Assembly: GCF_000194605.1 (NCBI RefSeq)
Contig: NC_015321.1
Span: 4,464,001 to 4,528,000, forward strand
Direction: 5' to 3'
From: Fluviicola taffensis DSM 16823
Lineage (GTDB): Bacteria > Bacteroidota > Bacteroidia > Flavobacteriales_D > Crocinitomicaceae
Length of the DNA: 64,000 nucleotides
Shown one piece after another: positions 1 to 10,985 of this stretch; position 1 is the first letter of the stretch; every line of letters starts with the position of its first letter. The position numbers and the translations under genes were made by a program. The notes beneath the pieces are model-generated. The model saw nothing but the letters and a program-made list of their open reading frames with translations, had not been told where the DNA came from and searched no databases.

Positions 1-3000
1 GGGTTTATTACGAATACACGATTGTGGCAGAGAAAAATTGCAATGATTCTGTACTAACATCCAATCTTTCAACCGATATCGGATTCAGAAACCCGATGGG
101 TACGCTTTCAGGTCATGTGGAATACACCGGAGGAATTGCCGTTGCTGATGCACAAATTGTTGCTGAAGCTTCTTCGGGGGATGCCGGAAATGCATTAGAT
201 TTTACAGGAGGTTCTGCAACTTGCGTGGATCAACCACCATTAGAGGCAGGAACCGGTTTACGCATCGATTTTTGGATCAATCCATCCAATACGACAGCCG
301 GAAACGTTTTATCGAAGTCGGGAGCATATTCGATCACTCAAAACGGATCGGGATACCAAGTCGGAATTACTACCAGTAACGGATCTTACTCTGTAACGAT
401 TCCAAATGCTTCTGTAAATTCAGGAAATTGGAACGGAATCTCCCTTCAATATGATGGAAGCACATTGGCTGCATATATCAACGGGGCAATTGTCACCAGC
501 ACATCGGCAACCGGTACAATCATTGATAATACGAATTCATTAATCATCGCTGGCGGCGCACATCATTTCAAATTTGATGAATTCCGCATGATGAATATTG
601 CTGTTGATTCAGCTACAACGGTAAAAGATTATAGCCGTTATATGAACGGTAACGAGGTTGGTTTCAAGCTCTACTTACATTGCGATGAAGGCGTTGGTAC
701 TGCTACTTATGACGTTTCTAAAGTTGGTAATGTTTACAATGCCAATCATGCTCAACTTGCCGGAAGTTATGCCTGGACAACCAATCGTCCTTCGAGCGCT
801 CAATTAGGTTATGTAGCATACACCAATCCGCTCGGAAACTATGTAATCTCAGGAATCCGTTACAATGGCTTTGGAGATAATTACACCATTGTACCAAGTA
901 AAGGAGTTCACAGTTTTGCTCCGAACAGCCGTTCTGTTTACATCGGAGATTTATCCCAGGTATTCAATAACCAGGATTTTGAAGATATCTCTTCTTTTCA
1001 GGTTACCGGAACTGTCAAATACGGAATTCCATTTGGAGACACCCTTTCTTGTTTTGTACCTGCTGTGAATTTATTAATTGATGGTTCACCTGTCATCAAA
1101 AACGGTGTTCCTGTAAAAACTGATGCAAGTGGATCTTTTGATATACGCGTTCCAATCGGTGAACATACCGTTGGAGTAGAAAAATTCCAACACGTCTTTA
1201 CGGATTCAGTCACTCCTACTCTTGATTTCCAACAACCAATGACTGGTTTGTTATTCATCGACACCACCACTCGCTTAGTTGTGGGCCGTGTTGTAGGAGG
1301 AAAAATAGAAGCTGATAAAGCTCCGGGAATGGGAAGATCGAACAACAACATCGGACAAGCTAAGCTGAGATTCGCGACTCCGATTGTGGGAGCTCCGTGC
1401 TACAACCCTGAAATACTAACCGATATAAACACGGGTGAATATCGGATTAAACTGCCTCCGATGCAGTTTAAAGTAGATACCGTTTTTGTCCTTAATTCCG
1501 GAGTCATTCCTACCATCAATCCAGGTAATCTGACGAATGGGACTACCACCATTAATTTAACCAATTTCAGTCAGCCGATTAAAGAAATCGATACCCTTTA
1601 CGATGCCGCTACCGGAGGTCTTTTAAGCATTGATTCCATTGAATACACCCGGGAATTGAATTTCATCTACCGCACAGCTCCGATTGTTGCATTAACCGAT
1701 ACCCTTGGAATGCGCTTTGACGGAGAAGAGTCATTAGATGTGAATGGGATCGCCATTCAAATTACTCCACCGACAGGTGCGAACTTATGGTCTGAGTTCA
1801 ACTGGCCGGTGTTCAAACAAGGTGCGAAGTACTCTTGTGATATTACTGCTATTGAGGAGTATACCAACTTTGATAACACTATCAAGGATACGGTTAAACT
1901 ATCAGGAACCATATTGATCAATAACGAATTGGTAAATGGAAGTGATCCGAACGGCAATATTCCTTTTTCAAATGGAAAAGCACGTTACTCGTTCGTTGCC
2001 GGGGATCCCAACAATAGTACAGGTGCTATTCCTAGTTTTGATTACACGAAAGTGATGCAGGTTCAGGTTGTTCCGACAGGAGCAGCGGCTGTGCGTTGGG
2101 AGCCCAATAGTACCTCCTATCCTTTAAATCCGGATTATCGGGGATATATTTTGGGAACAAAAATTACAGGAACAGGAATTGCAACTCTCGGACCTGAAAA
2201 AGTAGATTATATTCTTCGTGACCCCGCAGGTTCTGAATCTTCTGCAACCTGGACAAGTGGCCATGCAACTACCAATACCAGTTCATTTTCCTTATCTGAA
2301 GCTTCCAGTGAAGCAACCAGTTTAAGTGTCAACGTTGGATTTGAACAGTCGGTAGGAATCGGTGTTCAGGTTCCTATAAATATTACAGTTGAAGCCGGAT
2401 TAGGTATCTCTGTAGATGCTTCCAGTAGTCAAGGTGGATTCTTTGCCGAAACCATTACCTCTTCGAACTCGGTTTCTACCCGAGACGATGCAGACCATGT
2501 TGGAGCTGATGCAGATATCTTCATTGGGCGATCCAGAAACTGGCTGGTGGGACCGACTAATAATATTGAGTTAGTTGAAACAGCAGCTTGTGCAACCGGG
2601 GTCATTTGTTTTGGAACTCCTGTGGCAGGCTACAGCTTATCCAAAAAATTGGGGTATGCGATTCAGCCTTCAACCGTAAAAACCCGTTTTTCTTACACGC
2701 AGTCTGAAATTGAAAACATCGTGATTCCAACATTGGAAGACATGCGAACAGTCAAACTGAACGGACCAAACTATACGAGTAACCTGCCTGCATCGGATCC
2801 AGGATTCGGGGCAAATAATGACGATCCTATTTTCGGTGCATCTGCAACTACAAACACTCCATTTATATTCGAGAGCGCAGATGTATCCGGACCTTCCTAT
2901 ACATTCACCGGAGCTGTATCCGATAACGATTCCGTACGGATCATTAATCAACAGATTGCTCTGTGGAAACAAGCTTTGGCACGAAATGAACGCGAAAAAT

Positions 3001-6000
3001 GGGAAGCTATCAACAATACGGTTGCCAATTCACTCATTGACAACTTTACATTAGGTTCTGCTATTGTAACGAACAGTTACGAAGTAGCAACAGAATCTGA
3101 ATATACGGAAGAATGGGAATTGGCTATTTCAAATGCAATCAGCACTTTGATTGGAGCGGAAGCAGGAGGAGTTGGTGCTTCTGTGGAACGATCACTGGCA
3201 TTAACTGAAGTGAGAGGAGGTTCTAACAGCGTCACACAAAGCAACTCAACCGCATTTGAATACACCTTAACAGATGGAGATGACGGAGATAATTTCAGTA
3301 TTGATGTCTATAAATCTTCTACCGGTAATATTTTCGTAACCCGTGGTGGAAGATCCATGTGTCCGTATGAAGGTGCTGTACAACCGCATTATTTTGATCC
3401 GGCTAATCCAAATGCCCCGATTACTTCTCATAGCTATGTCGATAATCCAACGGCAACCATTCAGTTAGCGACGACTCAGCGGGAAATACCGGATATTTCC
3501 ATCACACCTTCTACACAATACAACATTCCTTCCAGTCAATCGGCAGTTTACCAATTGATTTTAACGAATCAAAGTACGTTAACAGTTAACAACGATATCG
3601 ACATGCGTGTGCGTGTAGCAAGTCAGAGCAACCCTCATGGTGCTATTGTGAAAATCGACGGATTGGATCCGAATACGTATTACACCATTCCTGCCGGGGC
3701 AGCTGTTGTGAAAACATTGACTGTAGAAAGAGGTCCGGTATATACAGATTACGATAGTTTAATGATCATCTTCTCTTCTGCTTGTTCGGAGGATATTGCT
3801 GATACATCTTATATATCCGTTCACTTTATTCCTACTTGTACTGAGTTAGCGTTGATTAATCCGAACAACAACTGGATCATCAATAACAACAATCAAAACT
3901 TTTTAAACGTAGGTATTTCGGGATATAACTACAATTACGGGGCAGCAACAATTATTGATACAGTTCCAAATCCGGATGATACCTTAAACTTAGGATTGAA
4001 TAAGATCGGTTTTGAAATGAAACCTTCCAATTCCAGTATTTGGCTGCCGATTGAGCAGTTCTTAAAGTATCCGGGACCAAACGACTCCATTATTCCAGGT
4101 AATTCGGTTTCTACGATTTACCCTTGGGATGTTTCTCAAATTCCGGATGGAAACTACGAATTACGTGCTCAATCCTATTGCTTAAATTTTGATGGTTCTT
4201 ACTCTACGGTCAGTTCTCCGGTTTTTGCCGGAATCATGGATCGTGTTTACCCACATCCGTTCGGTACACCAAGTCCTGGAGATGGGATTTTGGATCCGAA
4301 TGACGACATTGCTATTCAGTTCAACGAACCACTAGAGTTGGGCTCCATCAACTGGGATAATTTCCAGGTTCGTGGTGTATTAAATGGAAGTACATTACGC
4401 CATTCCGAATTCATCAATTTTGACGGAACAGATGATTACGTGGAAGTTCCCGGTGGAGTTGGTTTACAAACCAAAAGTTTCACCGTTGAATTCTGGGCTC
4501 GTCAAACGGGAACAGGAACTGAACAAGTAGTTGTTTCTCAGGGAATCGATCCGAATGAATCTGTCAGCATCGGTTTTGATGCTTCTGGAAAAATGAAATT
4601 CTTAATGAATGGCGTTTCGAAACTTTCCAATAATACCCTTTCGGGATTGAACCAATGGAATCATTATGCGGCTGTTTACAACTATGAACTAAATGAAGTT
4701 TATTTGTATCAAAACGCCATCTTACTCAATAACGGAAATGCTAGTTTCTCAGTGAACTTTCATGGAACTGACAAACTGTATTTTGGAAAACAGATGCCTC
4801 AAAACAGCAATCACTTCCAGGGACATTTGCATGAAGCAAGAATTTGGAATAAAGCGCGTACATCCGGTGAATTGACTCAAAATATGAACTTGGTATTAAA
4901 CGGAAGTTCAGCAGGATTGGTTCACAACTGGCAAATGGATGAAGCTCAGGGAATTATTGCGAAAGATAAAATCAGAGAACGTAATGCAGTGCTATATGGC
5001 GCAAACTGGCAAGTAGATCCAAACGGATTCTCCGGTGAGTTTAACGGTACAACAAGTTATGTTGCGGTGAATGCAACAACGATTCCGGTTACAAGACAAA
5101 TGGATGCAACCCTTGAATTCTGGTTTAACTCTTCTCAAGCAAGCGCTTCTACCCTATTCTCTTCCGGAAAAGGAGATGGCTTGAGTGGAGACTCATTGAC
5201 CGGTTGGGAAGTTAACAAAGACCTGGCAGGAAAAATCCACGTACTACACCATGGTTTGGACTTCTTAGCAACTGATTCCAATTATTTCGATGGAAGCTGG
5301 CATCACTTTGCTTTGGTTTTGAACAAAAATGCAAACCTGACCGCATTTGTTGATGGAATGCAACAAAATTCCGTTCAATCGATTGGTTTCGGAGCACTGG
5401 CAGGTTCTTATTATACGTTAGGAGCAAGAGGTTATATGCAAAGTGGCGGAACGTATGTTCAGGATAATCACTTCCAGGGCCGAATCGATGAATTCCGTTT
5501 GTGGAATGCATCCCGTAAAACAGAACAAGTGAAACGAGATTTAAGTCACCGAATGCAGGGAGACGAATATGCCTTGTTAGCACATATTCCGTTTGAAGCC
5601 TATACTTCAGTAATGGGTGTTCCAACTTTAACAGCTTCTGTTTCCAATACGGTAACTACCTACCCGACGGCTACGGCTTCTGCTTTCGGTGGAGCAACCA
5701 CTTCCAACCAAACTCCAGTAATAAAACTACCAAGACCGGTAGAGAACGTGAACTTCACCTGGTCATTGAACAATGATAAGATCATCATTACTCCAACTAC
5801 ATCGCAAGAGTTATTGGAACATCAGACGATCGATATCACGGTGAAAAATGTATACGATTTGCAGGCCAACCAAATGCAATCACCGAAAACATGGATTGCA
5901 TACCTTAACAAAAATCAGGTTTACTGGGCAGACGATGTGTTGGATTTTGAAATCGAAGTGGATTCCAATCTTCAATTCACAAGTACTATTTTAAATACCG

Positions 6001-7775
6001 GTGGGGCGATGAAAGAATTCGAATTGTCTGATCTGCCAGGTTGGTTGACCGCTGATATTACTTCCGGAACCATTGCTCCAAACAGTTCCATGATCGTGCA
6101 CTTCACGCTTCAGGACGGACTGAATGTGGGACAATATTACGCTGATATTGCATTGACTACTGATTTCAATTACAACGAAATATTACGAGTTGGTTTAAAT
6201 GTGAAAGGAAATGCTCCGGATTGGACAGTGGATCCTTCAGATTTCCAATACTCGATGTCTGTGATCGGTGAAATTAAATTAGATGGTGTCCTGAATGGCA
6301 ACACAGAAACCCTGATTGCGGGATTCATGCATGATTCCATTGTAGCATTAGGAAACCTGGAATATGTAGCAAGTTATGATCGCTACGAAGTATTCCTGAA
6401 TCTGTATAGCAACCAACAAATCGGAGATTCCGTTTCGTTCAAAATTTACGATGCCAATACCGGAAACCTGTATCCGATCGTTACTCCTTCAATCTTTTTC
6501 AATGAAGGTGATGTATTAGGAACAATCTCAACACCGGTAACCTTTGAAGCTTCATTGGTATTGGAAAAAGAAATTCCATTACTTGCAGGTTGGACTTGGA
6601 TTTCCTTACCTCTTAACTCAAACAAGCAAGGAAGTAGTAATGAATTGTTTGAAGATTTGATGTTCACCGAAGGAGATATTTCTATGAGCCAATCGTCTTA
6701 CGATCAATTTGACCCTACTACACAGTGGATTGGTAACTTAACACAAAACGGAGGATACCGAAATGTGGCTTCTTATCGTGTAAAAAAACAACTGGCTGAC
6801 ACGCTAATTTTGTTAGGGTCACGAGTTCATCCTGATTCGTCTTATGCCGCAATAAATGTAGTACCGGGATGGAACTGGATCGGATTCATGTCAACCAAAA
6901 ATCTTTCGTTACAAGAAGCTCTGGGGAATTATACGCCACAAGATGGAGATCTGATCAAATCACAATATGAATTCGCGATCTACGATGGGTTGAGTGGAAC
7001 CTGGAACGGTACTTTGAATACCATGCGACCAGGTTTAGGCTACGCCCTAAAAACAACTGCAGCAAGTTCATTCCATTATCCAATAACGGCTTACTTAAGA
7101 TCGGGAGAAGTAGATGGACCAACTCCATTCTATGAATTAAATGTTGGGAAATACCAAAAAACAATGAACATGATTGCAACTACCAACATGTGTATCGAGC
7201 AGTTAACTGCTCCGGATATGGTACTCGGTGCGTTTGATCAAACCGGTGAAATGAGAGGATATGCATTCCCGCAACTCGCACTAAACGGTGAAGATTACAT
7301 CTTCTTTATGACTTTGTACGGAAACGAAGAAAACGAGTCTTTGTCTTTGAAATTTTTCAACAACACTGACGGTTCTAAACTAGCATCTGAAACCAGTATC
7401 CAACTGATGGAGAATGCACTAAGCGGAAGTTTAAATGAACCATACCAAGTTGTATTGGCTGACGATAAGGTTTGTAGTGGATTTGATTCTTCTCTGGGCT
7501 TAACACCTACTCTTGAAAATCAATTCACGATCAGTCCGAATCCGTTTAGTCATTCCTTTGCAGTTGAATTACCCGAAGAATTTTCCGGGAAAGTGGAACT
7601 CATCGATTTAGTAGGAAGAACTGTTTACAGCGAACAGTTGACCGCAGTTTCTCACTACGAGTGGCAAAGCAAACCCAATACAGCAATCGTAAACGGAACC
7701 TACTATGTAAGATTTACTTCCACAGACGGAGTAATCTACCAGAAAAAAGGAATTAAATATTCATCCAATAAATAA
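1..7775 (+). CDS. Giant LamG-repeat T9SS-secreted surface protein (5' incomplete)
   Basis: The frame is open to the first base of the window, and the first in-window start-like codon (GTG at 24) is not preceded by a stop, so the true start lies upstream. About 2,590 residues are visible. Numbering from base 24, three LamG/concanavalin-like domains lie near residues 55-200, 1465-1640 and 1670-1860, marked by FDGTDDYVEV and FNGTTSYVAV strands followed by a 'VEFW' or 'LEFW' strand. The last ~80 residues (from ISPNPFSHSF) form a type A T9SS C-terminal sorting domain, so the protein is probably exported through the outer membrane and anchored at or released from the surface. A role in adhesion or glycan binding is inference from LamG domains. 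Its stop overlaps the next start (TAATG), so it is the first gene of an operon with a type B T9SS protein, PorP/SprF and OmpA. Its codon use looks more GC-rich than the rest of the window. Confidence 0.85.
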   Translation, partial: VYYEYTIVAEKNCNDSVLTSNLSTDIGFRNPMGTLSGHVEYTGGIAVADAQIVAEASSGDAGNALDFTGGSATCVDQPPLEAGTGLRIDFWINPSNTTAGNVLSKSGAYSITQNGSGYQVGITTSNGSYSVTIPNASVNSGNWNGISLQYDGSTLAAYINGAIVTSTSATGTIIDNTNSLIIAGGAHHFKFDEFRMMNIAVDSATTVKDYSRYMNGNEVGFKLYLHCDEGVGTATYDVSKVGNVYNANHAQLAGSYAWTTNRPSSAQLGYVAYTNPLGNYVISGIRYNGFGDNYTIVPSKGVHSFAPNSRSVYIGDLSQVFNNQDFEDISSFQVTGTVKYGIPFGDTLSCFVPAVNLLIDGSPVIKNGVPVKTDASGSFDIRVPIGEHTVGVEKFQHVFTDSVTPTLDFQQPMTGLLFIDTTTRLVVGRVVGGKIEADKAPGMGRSNNNIGQAKLRFATPIVGAPCYNPEILTDINTGEYRIKLPPMQFKVDTVFVLNSGVIPTINPGNLTNGTTTINLTNFSQPIKEIDTLYDAATGGLLSIDSIEYTRELNFIYRTAPIVALTDTLGMRFDGEESLDVNGIAIQITPPTGANLWSEFNWPVFKQGAKYSCDITAIEEYTNFDNTIKDTVKLSGTILINNELVNGSDPNGNIPFSNGKARYSFVAGDPNNSTGAIPSFDYTKVMQVQVVPTGAAAVRWEPNSTSYPLNPDYRGYILGTKITGTGIATLGPEKVDYILRDPAGSESSATWTSGHATTNTSSFSLSEASSEATSLSVNVGFEQSVGIGVQVPINITVEAGLGISVDASSSQGGFFAETITSSNSVSTRDDADHVGADADIFIGRSRNWLVGPTNNIELVETAACATGVICFGTPVAGYSLSKKLGYAIQPSTVKTRFSYTQSEIENIVIPTLEDMRTVKLNGPNYTSNLPASDPGFGANNDDPIFGASATTNTPFIFESADVSGPSYTFTGAVSDNDSVRIINQQIALWKQALARNEREKWEAINNTVANSLIDNFTLGSAIVTNSYEVATESEYTEEWELAISNAISTLIGAEAGGVGASVERSLALTEVRGGSNSVTQSNSTAFEYTLTDGDDGDNFSIDVYKSSTGNIFVTRGGRSMCPYEGAVQPHYFDPANPNAPITSHSYVDNPTATIQLATTQREIPDISITPSTQYNIPSSQSAVYQLILTNQSTLTVNNDIDMRVRVASQSNPHGAIVKIDGLDPNTYYTIPAGAAVVKTLTVERGPVYTDYDSLMIIFSSACSEDIADTSYISVHFIPTCTELALINPNNNWIINNNNQNFLNVGISGYNYNYGAATIIDTVPNPDDTLNLGLNKIGFEMKPSNSSIWLPIEQFLKYPGPNDSIIPGNSVSTIYPWDVSQIPDGNYELRAQSYCLNFDGSYSTVSSPVFAGIMDRVYPHPFGTPSPGDGILDPNDDIAIQFNEPLELGSINWDNFQVRGVLNGSTLRHSEFINFDGTDDYVEVPGGVGLQTKSFTVEFWARQTGTGTEQVVVSQGIDPNESVSIGFDASGKMKFLMNGVSKLSNNTLSGLNQWNHYAAVYNYELNEVYLYQNAILLNNGNASFSVNFHGTDKLYFGKQMPQNSNHFQGHLHEARIWNKARTSGELTQNMNLVLNGSSAGLVHNWQMDEAQGIIAKDKIRERNAVLYGANWQVDPNGFSGEFNGTTSYVAVNATTIPVTRQMDATLEFWFNSSQASASTLFSSGKGDGLSGDSLTGWEVNKDLAGKIHVLHHGLDFLATDSNYFDGSWHHFALVLNKNANLTAFVDGMQQNSVQSIGFGALAGSYYTLGARGYMQSGGTYVQDNHFQGRIDEFRLWNASRKTEQVKRDLSHRMQGDEYALLAHIPFEAYTSVMGVPTLTASVSNTVTTYPTATASAFGGATTSNQTPVIKLPRPVENVNFTWSLNNDKIIITPTTSQELLEHQTIDITVKNVYDLQANQMQSPKTWIAYLNKNQVYWADDVLDFEIEVDSNLQFTSTILNTGGAMKEFELSDLPGWLTADITSGTIAPNSSMIVHFTLQDGLNVGQYYADIALTTDFNYNEILRVGLNVKGNAPDWTVDPSDFQYSMSVIGEIKLDGVLNGNTETLIAGFMHDSIVALGNLEYVASYDRYEVFLNLYSNQQIGDSVSFKIYDANTGNLYPIVTPSIFFNEGDVLGTISTPVTFEASLVLEKEIPLLAGWTWISLPLNSNKQGSSNELFEDLMFTEGDISMSQSSYDQFDPTTQWIGNLTQNGGYRNVASYRVKKQLADTLILLGSRVHPDSSYAAINVVPGWNWIGFMSTKNLSLQEALGNYTPQDGDLIKSQYEFAIYDGLSGTWNGTLNTMRPGLGYALKTTAASSFHYPITAYLRSGEVDGPTPFYELNVGKYQKTMNMIATTNMCIEQLTAPDMVLGAFDQTGEMRGYAFPQLALNGEDYIFFMTLYGNEENESLSLKFFNNTDGSKLASETSIQLMENALSGSLNEPYQVVLADDKVCSGFDSSLGLTPTLENQFTISPNPFSHSFAVELPEEFSGKVELIDLVGRTVYSEQLTAVSHYEWQSKPNTAIVNGTYYVRFTSTDGVIYQKKGIKYSSNK

Positions 7776-9055
7776 TGAACATGCAATTGAAGATCTTAAT
7801 CTTATTGTTCGTAAGCCTATGCTGTGCCCTTCTGGGGCATAGCCAGCTTCCGGCAGGCTGGAGTGTTGATACAACGGCTTACCAATACCGCATGACAGTA
7901 ACCGGAATCATTTCCAATAATTGTCAGTTGGAGAACAATACCAATAATGCCATTGCTGCTTTTGTAAATGGAGAATGCAGAGGTATTGTCCGAACAAATG
8001 TCAACGCCGGAGCAGGAAAAATGCTTGGTTTTTTGACAGTTTATAGTAATAACTCCATTGGCGAACAAGTAGACTTTCAGTTTTTCATTCAAACCAGCAA
8101 TTCAGAAATAGCAGCTATTGACAGCATCCCTTTTGTTTCTGCAAGCGTGAAAGGAACAATCGCTCAACCATTTTTGATCACCAACAATCATGCTCCTCAA
8201 AATTTGGGAATCAGCAACCACATAGTCTTTGAAGATGCCCCAATTGGTTCTTCGGTTGGTACATTAACTGTTACCGAACCAGAAGGGCAAACTGTCAGTT
8301 ATGTACTTTCGGGAAGTGGAGCCGATAATCATTTTTTCAGCATTAATTCGAATCAATTGATTGTTGACTCCGTTTTCAATGTCACCCTGCAAGATTCATT
8401 TACGGTTGTTATTGAAGTAACAGACGCAGCAGGTTGTTCGTATTTGGATTCCTTGTTGATTCAAATTCAAAACACACCGAATGCCCCAAGCGATATCTAT
8501 CTGGATTCCATGAGTCTTTATGAGAACAATGATTTCAATTATTTGGTTGGTCATTTCTCTACACTTGATTACGACAATCCGAACGATTCTTTTACCTACG
8601 ATTTGGTTAACGGAACCAACAATTCGGATAATGGCCAATTCACCATTATTGGAAATGAATTGTACCTCAATTCCAAAGCTATTTATGATATTAAACCGGT
8701 CTATCACATTCGGTTACGCTCTACAGACTCCCAGGGACTCAGTTTTGAAAAAGCATTTGATATCCAGGTACTCCAAATTGAAGAATTGGATCTTCCTCTC
8801 CCCGCTGCTAGTTATATCTCAAACAATGCAGATGGAAAAAATGATTATTTCACCATTCAAAATGTGGAAATCTATACCAGCTTCGAGATGAACATCTATG
8901 ACCAGTTCGGACAAAATGTATTTCACAAGGACTCGAATTACTCCAATGAGTTTGATGGCAAAAAGAATGATCAGGTTCTGCCGGAAGGCACCTATTACTA
9001 TCATTTCAGCAGTGGAGAAAAAATATTCAAAGGATATATTACAATCGTCAATTAA
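7775..9055 (+). CDS. Cadherin-like protein with T9SS type B (CHU_C) sorting domain
   Basis: 426 residues. A signal peptide (MNMQLKILILLFVSLCCALLG) is followed by a beta-rich segment related to the end of the preceding giant protein. Two cadherin-like repeats lie around residues 140-340, with acidic calcium-type motifs such as 'DYDNPNDSF'. The C-terminal ~85 residues (ISNNADGKNDYF ... PEGTYYYHF ... GYITIVN) match the gliding-motility-associated CHU_C type B sorting domain of T9SS cargo. Type B cargo genes in Bacteroidota are typically followed by a PorP/SprF gene, which is exactly the arrangement here. The start overlaps the upstream stop by one base and the PorP gene follows after 11 bases, so co-transcription is very likely. 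Confidence 0.85.
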   Translation: MNMQLKILILLFVSLCCALLGHSQLPAGWSVDTTAYQYRMTVTGIISNNCQLENNTNNAIAAFVNGECRGIVRTNVNAGAGKMLGFLTVYSNNSIGEQVDFQFFIQTSNSEIAAIDSIPFVSASVKGTIAQPFLITNNHAPQNLGISNHIVFEDAPIGSSVGTLTVTEPEGQTVSYVLSGSGADNHFFSINSNQLIVDSVFNVTLQDSFTVVIEVTDAAGCSYLDSLLIQIQNTPNAPSDIYLDSMSLYENNDFNYLVGHFSTLDYDNPNDSFTYDLVNGTNNSDNGQFTIIGNELYLNSKAIYDIKPVYHIRLRSTDSQGLSFEKAFDIQVLQIEELDLPLPAASYISNNADGKNDYFTIQNVEIYTSFEMNIYDQFGQNVFHKDSNYSNEFDGKKNDQVLPEGTYYYHFSSGEKIFKGYITIVN

Positions 9056-9066
9056 TTGAAGCGATC

Positions 9067-10170
9067 ATGAAAAAATTAGTTTTACTTGCACTCATTTACT
9101 CGGGTTATTCAAGTGCTCAAATACAAACACAGGATTTCTACTCTTTTCGAATGGACAATATGTTCCAGGTAAATCCGGCTTACGCCAATTATTCGAAAGG
9201 TGTATTGATTAATTTGGGCGGTATTGCTCAAACACAAGGGGTGGATTTTAACAACAAAAACGCTTATTTAGGTATTTCTTCCAAAATTTCCAAAAATCAG
9301 GGACTCGGTGGAAGTGTTATTACGGATATGCGAGGAGCCTTTCAGACAACTAAGGCAACCATTTCATATGCCTATACCGCTCCATTTAATGAAAGTTCCA
9401 ATCTAACATTTGGATTATCCTCCGGAATCATGAATTATGGAATGAACAGCTCCCGAATCGAAGGATACGAATACATTGATCAAACGGATCCGACTTTGAA
9501 CCGGAATTACTACAACCGAACTCAGTTTGTTGCCGGCATCGGCTTGCTTTTCCGCTGGAAAGAACTGGATGTGAGTTTTTCTCTTCCTCATTTGATCACT
9601 ACCAATAATCCGGCAAATGCCTATATCAATACAGTTGCAGAATACCGTTTCAAAACAGGTCAACAATTTAAAGTGGCGCCATCATTGGTTTATCAACATC
9701 TGCCTGTTTTAGGGAATCTATTTACCGGCTACGTCAAAGGTTCATTCAAAGATGTTGCCTGGTTGAAAGTTGGGTATCAAAGTAACAACTCATTACACAC
9801 CATGGTCGGATTCAACCTGGATAATTTTGGAATCGGATATGGATTTCGATTCAACAACTCAACATTCAATAATCTTGCTTTTGGTCTGCATGAACTATCC
9901 ATTTCCTTCAAAATCGGAAATAAAAAAGAAAAAGGGCTGTACAATCCTACGCTTGTTGAAATCGATCACCGCTTAACCAAATTACAAACCCGGAAGATCA
10001 CCCCTGAAAATCGTCCGGAAATCATAGAAGAAGTGAGGAGAATTAAACAATTGATGGAGAATACGAGCGTCAATACCTCTACTCCGCAGGCCGCAGAAGA
10101 AGCCACCGAATACCTCCGAAAAATTGAAACAAAACTCATTGAATTACAAGCAAAATTGAATGAAAAATAA
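9067..10170 (+). CDS. PorP/SprF family type IX secretion membrane protein
   Basis: 367 residues with a signal peptide (MKKLVLLALIYSGYSSAQ) and the PorP/SprF opening QTQDFYSFRMDNMFQVNPAY. The rest is alternating beta strands typical of an outer-membrane barrel (residues ~40-290) followed by a charged helical tail (~300-367, ELQAKLNEK). PorP/SprF proteins act with the T9SS translocon and attach type B cargo at the outer membrane, matching the CHU_C gene immediately upstream. The 3' end overlaps the OmpA gene by 11 bases. The C-terminal coiled extension may reach into the periplasm towards that OmpA partner (inference). Confidence 0.88.
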   Translation: MKKLVLLALIYSGYSSAQIQTQDFYSFRMDNMFQVNPAYANYSKGVLINLGGIAQTQGVDFNNKNAYLGISSKISKNQGLGGSVITDMRGAFQTTKATISYAYTAPFNESSNLTFGLSSGIMNYGMNSSRIEGYEYIDQTDPTLNRNYYNRTQFVAGIGLLFRWKELDVSFSLPHLITTNNPANAYINTVAEYRFKTGQQFKVAPSLVYQHLPVLGNLFTGYVKGSFKDVAWLKVGYQSNNSLHTMVGFNLDNFGIGYGFRFNNSTFNNLAFGLHELSISFKIGNKKEKGLYNPTLVEIDHRLTKLQTRKITPENRPEIIEEVRRIKQLMENTSVNTSTPQAAEEATEYLRKIETKLIELQAKLNEK

Positions 10171-10876
10171 GCTCTTCATCTTATTCTTAATCGGGTGTCC
10201 TTCCCTTTTCGGGCAGGACACCCTTCGTTTAGCCAACCAGGTAAAAGTGGTTAACATTGTTGATCGATTCAATCAAATTACAGGTCCGGATATCCATTGC
10301 GGTGATTCATTAAAATCACTATTGGCAAAAATGGAAGAGTTATCCCTATTAAACAAAGAGTTAACTGATCGAAACAAGGTTCTTTCAGATACTTTGCAAA
10401 AATTCAAACAATGGCTCTATCTTTCCGACCGGAATTTCATTGTTGAGAAATATGGTGAAACAACTTCAAAAACAACATATACGGATGAGCAATATCAAGA
10501 CTTCAGGGACAATTACTTTCTGAAAAAGTTTTTACATCAGGAAGGTGCTGTTTTGGTGTTTTTCCCCTACAAAAAATGGAGTATCAATTTAAGTTTCTAT
10601 CAGGAGATCGATGATTTGGTCAATCAATACTTCAACCATAAAGGTTCCAGTTTTAAAATCAACGCTTATTCAGATTCCCATGGTTCGGAGGAAAGCAACC
10701 TTAAACTGTCAAAAGACCGTGCTAAATTTATTCGAAATTATCTGATCAACGAAAAAAAGGTAGATGCCCGGGATATCCAGACAGAAGGTAAAGGCTCCAA
10801 ATCAAAGGAACGAATCACTGAACCCGATTTGGATTTTATGAATCGAAGAGCGGTGATCATTTTGAACAAAAACTAA
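10160..10876 (+). CDS. OmpA-family peptidoglycan-binding protein
   Basis: 238 residues. A signal peptide (MKNKLFILFLIGCPSLFGQ) is followed by a short coiled-coil segment (residues ~50-85, LAKMEELSLLNKEL) and a C-terminal OmpA-like domain (~125-238) with the hallmarks 'NAYSDSHGSEESNLKLSKDRA' split over strand and helix, and 'NRRAVI' at the end. OmpA domains bind meso-diaminopimelate in peptidoglycan. In T9SS gene sets an OmpA protein often accompanies PorP/SprF and links the outer-membrane complex to the wall. It is the last gene of the four-gene operon, and a strong intrinsic terminator follows about 110 bases later. Confidence 0.85.
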   Translation: MKNKLFILFLIGCPSLFGQDTLRLANQVKVVNIVDRFNQITGPDIHCGDSLKSLLAKMEELSLLNKELTDRNKVLSDTLQKFKQWLYLSDRNFIVEKYGETTSKTTYTDEQYQDFRDNYFLKKFLHQEGAVLVFFPYKKWSINLSFYQEIDDLVNQYFNHKGSSFKINAYSDSHGSEESNLKLSKDRAKFIRNYLINEKKVDARDIQTEGKGSKSKERITEPDLDFMNRRAVIILNKN

Positions 10877-10985
10877 CCTTCACAACATCATTTGATGACT
10901 TTCAACTGTTACTTTTCTAATTCTGTGAATTTACTCTTTGTGTAAAGGGAAATATACACAAAACAAGGTTGTAAGAATGCAACGG

